Source: Oscillospiraceae bacterium
Lineage (GTDB): Bacteria > Bacillota > Clostridia > Oscillospirales > Ruminococcaceae
Direction of reading: 5' to 3'
Assembly (NCBI GenBank): GCA_019413245.1
Contig: DXNX01000122.1
Location: forward strand, 1-7,358
Length of the DNA: 7,358 bases
This document shows, in pieces, positions 5,423 through 7,358 of this stretch; position 1 is the stretch's first letter, and each line of letters starts with the position of its first letter. Below the pieces are notes generated by a model that saw only the letters and a list, made by a program, of their open reading frames with translations, was not told the DNA's origin and did not search any database. The position numbers and the translations under genes are program-made.

Positions 5423-6766
5423 ATGGAACAGTTTACCGCTCTGGTATCCCAAGCCAGCAACTTCTTGTGGGATTACATCCTTGTGTTTCTGCTGGTAGGC
5501 ACCGGCATCTTCTTCACCCTGCGCCTGGGCTTTATCCAGGTCCGCCGCTTTGGCGAAGGCATGGGCCGTCTGTTCGGCGGGTTCAGCCTGCACGGCAAAG
5601 CCGCCGGCAAGGACGGCATGAGCTCCTTCCAGGCGCTGTCCACCGCCGTGGCGGCCCAGGTGGGCACCGGCAACATCACCGGCTGCGCCACTGCTCTGGT
5701 CAGCGGCGGCCCGGGGGCCCTGTTCTGGGTGTGGGTATCCGCCTTCTTCGGCATGGCCACCATCTACGCCGAAGCCGTGCTGGCCCAGACCTACAAGACC
5801 ACCGTGGACGGCCAGGTGACCGGCGGCCCTGTGTACTACATCCGCGCCGCCTTCAAGGGGCGTTTCGGAAAGTTCCTGGCCGGGTTCTTTTCGGTGGCCA
5901 TTGTGCTGGCCCTGGGCTTTATGGGCAACATGGTACAGTCCAACTCCATCAGTGACGCCTTCCACAACGCGTTCGGCGTGAACAAACTGGTGGTGGGCGT
6001 TGTGGTTGCTGCCATTGCGGCGTTCATCTTCCTGGGTGGCGTGCAGCGCATTGCCGCCGTTACCGAGAAGCTGGTCCCCATCATGGCGATCTTTTACATT
6101 CTGGGCTGCGTGGTCATCCTGCTTATGAACATCACCGCTCTGCCCGGTGCCTTTGTGCAGATCTTCGGCATGGCTTTCCGGCCCCAGTCCATGGCCGGTG
6201 GTGTGGCCGGCGTGACGGTACAGCAGGCCATCCGCTATGGTGTGGCCCGCGGGCTGTTCTCCAACGAGGCCGGTCTGGGCTCCACCCCCCACGCCCACGC
6301 CATTGCCAAGGTCAAGAGGCCCCAGGACCAGGGCGCTGTGGCCATCGTCAGCGTCTTCATCGATACCTTTGTCATTCTGACCCTCACCGGCCTGGTGCTC
6401 ATCACGTCCGGTCTGGTTTCCACCGGTCTGGACGGCACCGCCCTGACCCAGGCCGCCTTTGCCCAGACCTTCGGGCCTTTCGGGCAGGTCTTCATCGCCA
6501 TCTGCATGCTGTTCTTCGCCTTCTCCACCATTCTGGGCTGGTATTTCTTCGGCCAGGTGAACTTCAAGGCCCTGTTCGGCACCAAGGCCCTGCCGGTGTA
6601 CAGCGCCATTGTGGTCCTGTTTGTGCTGGTGGGCTCCACCCTTAAGGTGGACCTGGTCTGGAAGCTGGCTGACTTCTTCAACGGTCTGATGGCCATTCCC
6701 AACCTGATTGCCCTGCTGGCCCTGTCCGGCGTGGTGGCTTCTATCGCCCGCCAGAAGGACGAATAA
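5423..6766 (+). CDS. AGCS-family sodium:alanine/glycine symporter
   Basis: This 447-residue polytopic membrane protein imports alanine and/or glycine with sodium. Family hallmarks are the first helix at about 14-35, AAQVGTGNITG (77-87), the signature region GGPGALFWVWVSAFFGMATIYAEA (95-118) and GLFSNEAGLGSTPHAHA (277-293). Roughly nine to eleven membrane segments can be drawn, including about 152-172, 187-206, 217-236, 305-330, 356-376, 391-408 and 418-440. Length is normal for the family and the gene is intact. In-frame ATGs exist at 5303, 5402, 5411 and 5423. The last is chosen because GAGAGGA lies about 12 bases upstream and the protein then begins as family members usually do. The 5303 frame would start upstream of the promoter and can be excluded. 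It is a single-gene unit with its own promoter and terminator. Exact substrate preference (D- or L-alanine, glycine) is not visible. Confidence 0.95.
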   Translation: MEQFTALVSQASNFLWDYILVFLLVGTGIFFTLRLGFIQVRRFGEGMGRLFGGFSLHGKAAGKDGMSSFQALSTAVAAQVGTGNITGCATALVSGGPGALFWVWVSAFFGMATIYAEAVLAQTYKTTVDGQVTGGPVYYIRAAFKGRFGKFLAGFFSVAIVLALGFMGNMVQSNSISDAFHNAFGVNKLVVGVVVAAIAAFIFLGGVQRIAAVTEKLVPIMAIFYILGCVVILLMNITALPGAFVQIFGMAFRPQSMAGGVAGVTVQQAIRYGVARGLFSNEAGLGSTPHAHAIAKVKRPQDQGAVAIVSVFIDTFVILTLTGLVLITSGLVSTGLDGTALTQAAFAQTFGPFGQVFIAICMLFFAFSTILGWYFFGQVNFKALFGTKALPVYSAIVVLFVLVGSTLKVDLVWKLADFFNGLMAIPNLIALLALSGVVASIARQKDE

Positions 6767-6782
6767 GCAATCTGTAAAACGC

Positions 6783-6827
6783 AATGCGGCGCCCTCCCAC
6801 AACCGGGAGAGCGCCGCATTTTTTATT
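6783..6827. terminator. Terminator after the symporter, possibly shared with the converging small gene
   Basis: A 16-position stem (6783-6798 with 6805-6820) has one mismatch (C6793/A6810) and a 6-base loop ACAACC. The plus strand continues with TTTTTTATT. The minus-strand side is followed by GCGTTTTAC, a short U-run. The hairpin therefore may also end the small membrane-protein transcript, whose stop codon is at 6823-6825. Confidence 0.9.
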
Positions 6828-7071
6828 GCCGGAAGCACAGCCACAAAACCAGATAGCACCCGGCGTAAAAGCCTATTCCCGCCCAGGCCCACCGGCCCGC
6901 GGCGGCCGCACGCAGCGGTGTGGTGTGCCGCAAAGCCAGGTACATCCCCGCTCCCGCCGGCGGCAGCAAAAACGACAGAGTATTCAGCCCCATATGCGGC
7001 CGGTCCGCTTCCCCACCCGGAAGTCCCTGCGGTTCCGGCGGTGAGGCCCCCGTTTTTTTCCGGTTTTTCAT
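6823..7071 (-). CDS. Small two-helix membrane protein of unknown function
   Basis: This 82-residue protein has a charged, proline-rich N-terminus (MKNRKKTG, then PPEPQGLPGGEADRP). Two hydrophobic segments follow, at about 28-47 (GLNTLSFLLPPAGAGMYLAL) and 61-80 (WAWAGIGFYAGCYLVLWLCF), joined by a basic loop. The pattern recalls small clostridial membrane proteins with a motif like LNxLSFLIPLxGLILYL, often preceded by a zinc ribbon; here no cysteines precede the helices. Reality as a gene is supported by a ribosome binding site (AAAGGTGG, nine bases before the ATG), a near-consensus promoter 29 bases further upstream, and a hairpin terminator at its end. It is divergent from an XRE regulator, which probably controls it. 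No function can be assigned. Confidence 0.75.
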   Translation of the reverse strand: MKNRKKTGASPPEPQGLPGGEADRPHMGLNTLSFLLPPAGAGMYLALRHTTPLRAAAAGRWAWAGIGFYAGCYLVLWLCFRQ

Positions 7072-7106
7072 TCCTCTGCGCCACCTTTGTTTTGGTCTTT
7101 TGTTTC

Positions 7107-7135
7107 ATTTTAGATAAATTTTATCTAAAAGTCAA
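7107..7135 (-). promoter_or_regulatory. Promoter of the small membrane-protein gene
   Basis: On the minus strand, TTGACT (7135-7130) and TAAAAT (7112-7107) are separated by exactly 17 bases, five of six matches in each box. The predicted start is near 7100, followed by the ribosome binding site at 7088-7081 and ATG at 7071. The whole core promoter is occupied by the 23-bp palindrome, so a protein bound there would block it. Confidence 0.82.
7108..7130. promoter_or_regulatory. Perfect 23-bp palindrome, probable operator of the XRE regulator
   Basis: TTTTAGATAAA (7108-7118) and TTTATCTAAAA (7120-7130) are exact reverse complements around a single central base. The site lies between the divergent membrane-protein and XRE genes and covers the spacer and part of both boxes of the minus-strand promoter. 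A further TATCTA half-site occurs at 7147-7152. The design fits a dimeric HTH repressor that acts on its neighbour and perhaps on its own gene. Binding by this particular regulator is inferred from position. Confidence 0.72.
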
Positions 7136-7188
7136 TAGACAGAATCTATCTAGCCTATTCTTGTAGTAGAAGAAGGCAGGTGGACACA

Positions 7189-7358
7189 ATGACCAATCGC
7201 GTACGGGAATTACGGGAAGATCACGACTACACCCAGCAGCAGCTGGCCGACAAAATCGGCATCACCCAGCGCAAGTACAGTTATCTGGAGACGGGCACCC
7301 AGCCCCTGACCGCCGATTTTCTGGTGGCATTGGCGGAGATTTACGATGTGAGTATTGA
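7189..7358 (+). CDS. Compact XRE-family transcriptional regulator, 3' end missing
   Basis: Only the first 56 codons are in the window; the frame stays open to the right edge. They encode a full Cro/CI-type HTH: RVRELREDHDYTQQQLADKIG (scaffold and first helices), then ITQRKYSYLETGTQPL (recognition helix region), then LVALAEIYDVSI (closing helix). Related small clostridial repressors continue as DYLLGR, and the two final bases (GA) allow an aspartate. The ATG at 7189 is supported by AGGTGG at 7178-7183, five bases away. A clear plus-strand promoter was not found: TAGACA (7136-7141) is a good -35 but lacks a -10 at the right distance. The palindromic operator upstream suggests it regulates the divergent membrane-protein gene and possibly itself. 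What signal it senses is unknown. Confidence 0.88.
   Translation, partial: MTNRVRELREDHDYTQQQLADKIGITQRKYSYLETGTQPLTADFLVALAEIYDVSI

Noticed and set aside
4582..6766. Functional link between sigK and the alanine symporter through alanine as a spore germinant
   Set aside because: The symporter has its own strong vegetative-type promoter, and alanine symporters are common housekeeping genes. Adjacency alone does not support the link.
5339..7108. A 589-codon minus-strand open frame opposite the symporter
   Set aside because: It is antisense to a clear membrane transporter. The product is glycine-, histidine- and glutamine-rich low-complexity sequence, and no family is visible.
1..7358. tRNA or rRNA genes, CRISPR arrays, insertion sequences, phage attachment sites
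   Set aside because: No cloverleaf-like sequence, regularly spaced repeats, transposase motifs or flanking terminal repeats were seen. Gaps between genes are short and filled by promoters and terminators.

Overview
The window looks like chromosomal sequence from a GC-rich member of the Clostridia, most plausibly an Oscillospiraceae (Ruminococcaceae) gut bacterium of the Faecalibacterium/Gemmiger/Subdoligranulum kind. This is an inference from four things: a sigma-K-type sporulation sigma factor, an AmmeMemoRadiSam gene pair with the fused architecture I associate with Firmicutes, an AGCS alanine symporter, and strong AGGAGG-like ribosome binding sites in GC-rich coding sequence with AT-rich promoters. 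No database search was possible.

Layout from left to right. (1) Positions 1-1028 hold the 3' part of an XRE regulator with a helical, TPR-like C-terminal region, closed by a terminator at 1055-1095. (2) A two-gene operon (1221-3430, + strand) encodes a LigB-like/AMMECR1 fusion protein and a radical SAM enzyme, with stop and start overlapping as ATGA. It has its own promoter and ends at a near-perfect hairpin terminator (3448-3488). This is the AmmeMemoRadiSam system, widely conserved but of unknown function. (3) On the minus strand a cytoplasmic GDSL/SGNH hydrolase and a rhodanese lipoprotein form a second ATGA-coupled operon. A strong extended -10 promoter drives it, and it converges on the same hairpin terminator. 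(4) Divergent from that pair lies a complete, uninterrupted sigK-like gene with an intact hydrophobic pro-sequence. (5) An AGCS-family sodium:alanine/glycine symporter follows, with its own sigma-A promoter (TTGACC-17-TATGCT), a 7-bp inverted repeat just upstream of the -35, and a strong terminator. (6) The right end has a divergent pair: a small two-helix membrane protein (minus strand) and the 5' part of a compact XRE regulator (plus strand, running off the window). An AT-rich intergenic region separates them. The membrane-protein promoter is embedded in a perfect 23-bp palindrome there, which is the most convincing operator in the window.

The genes form five or six independent transcription units rather than one pathway. 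The most interesting items are the AmmeMemoRadiSam operon, the palindrome with its regulator/membrane-protein pair, and the intact sigK.
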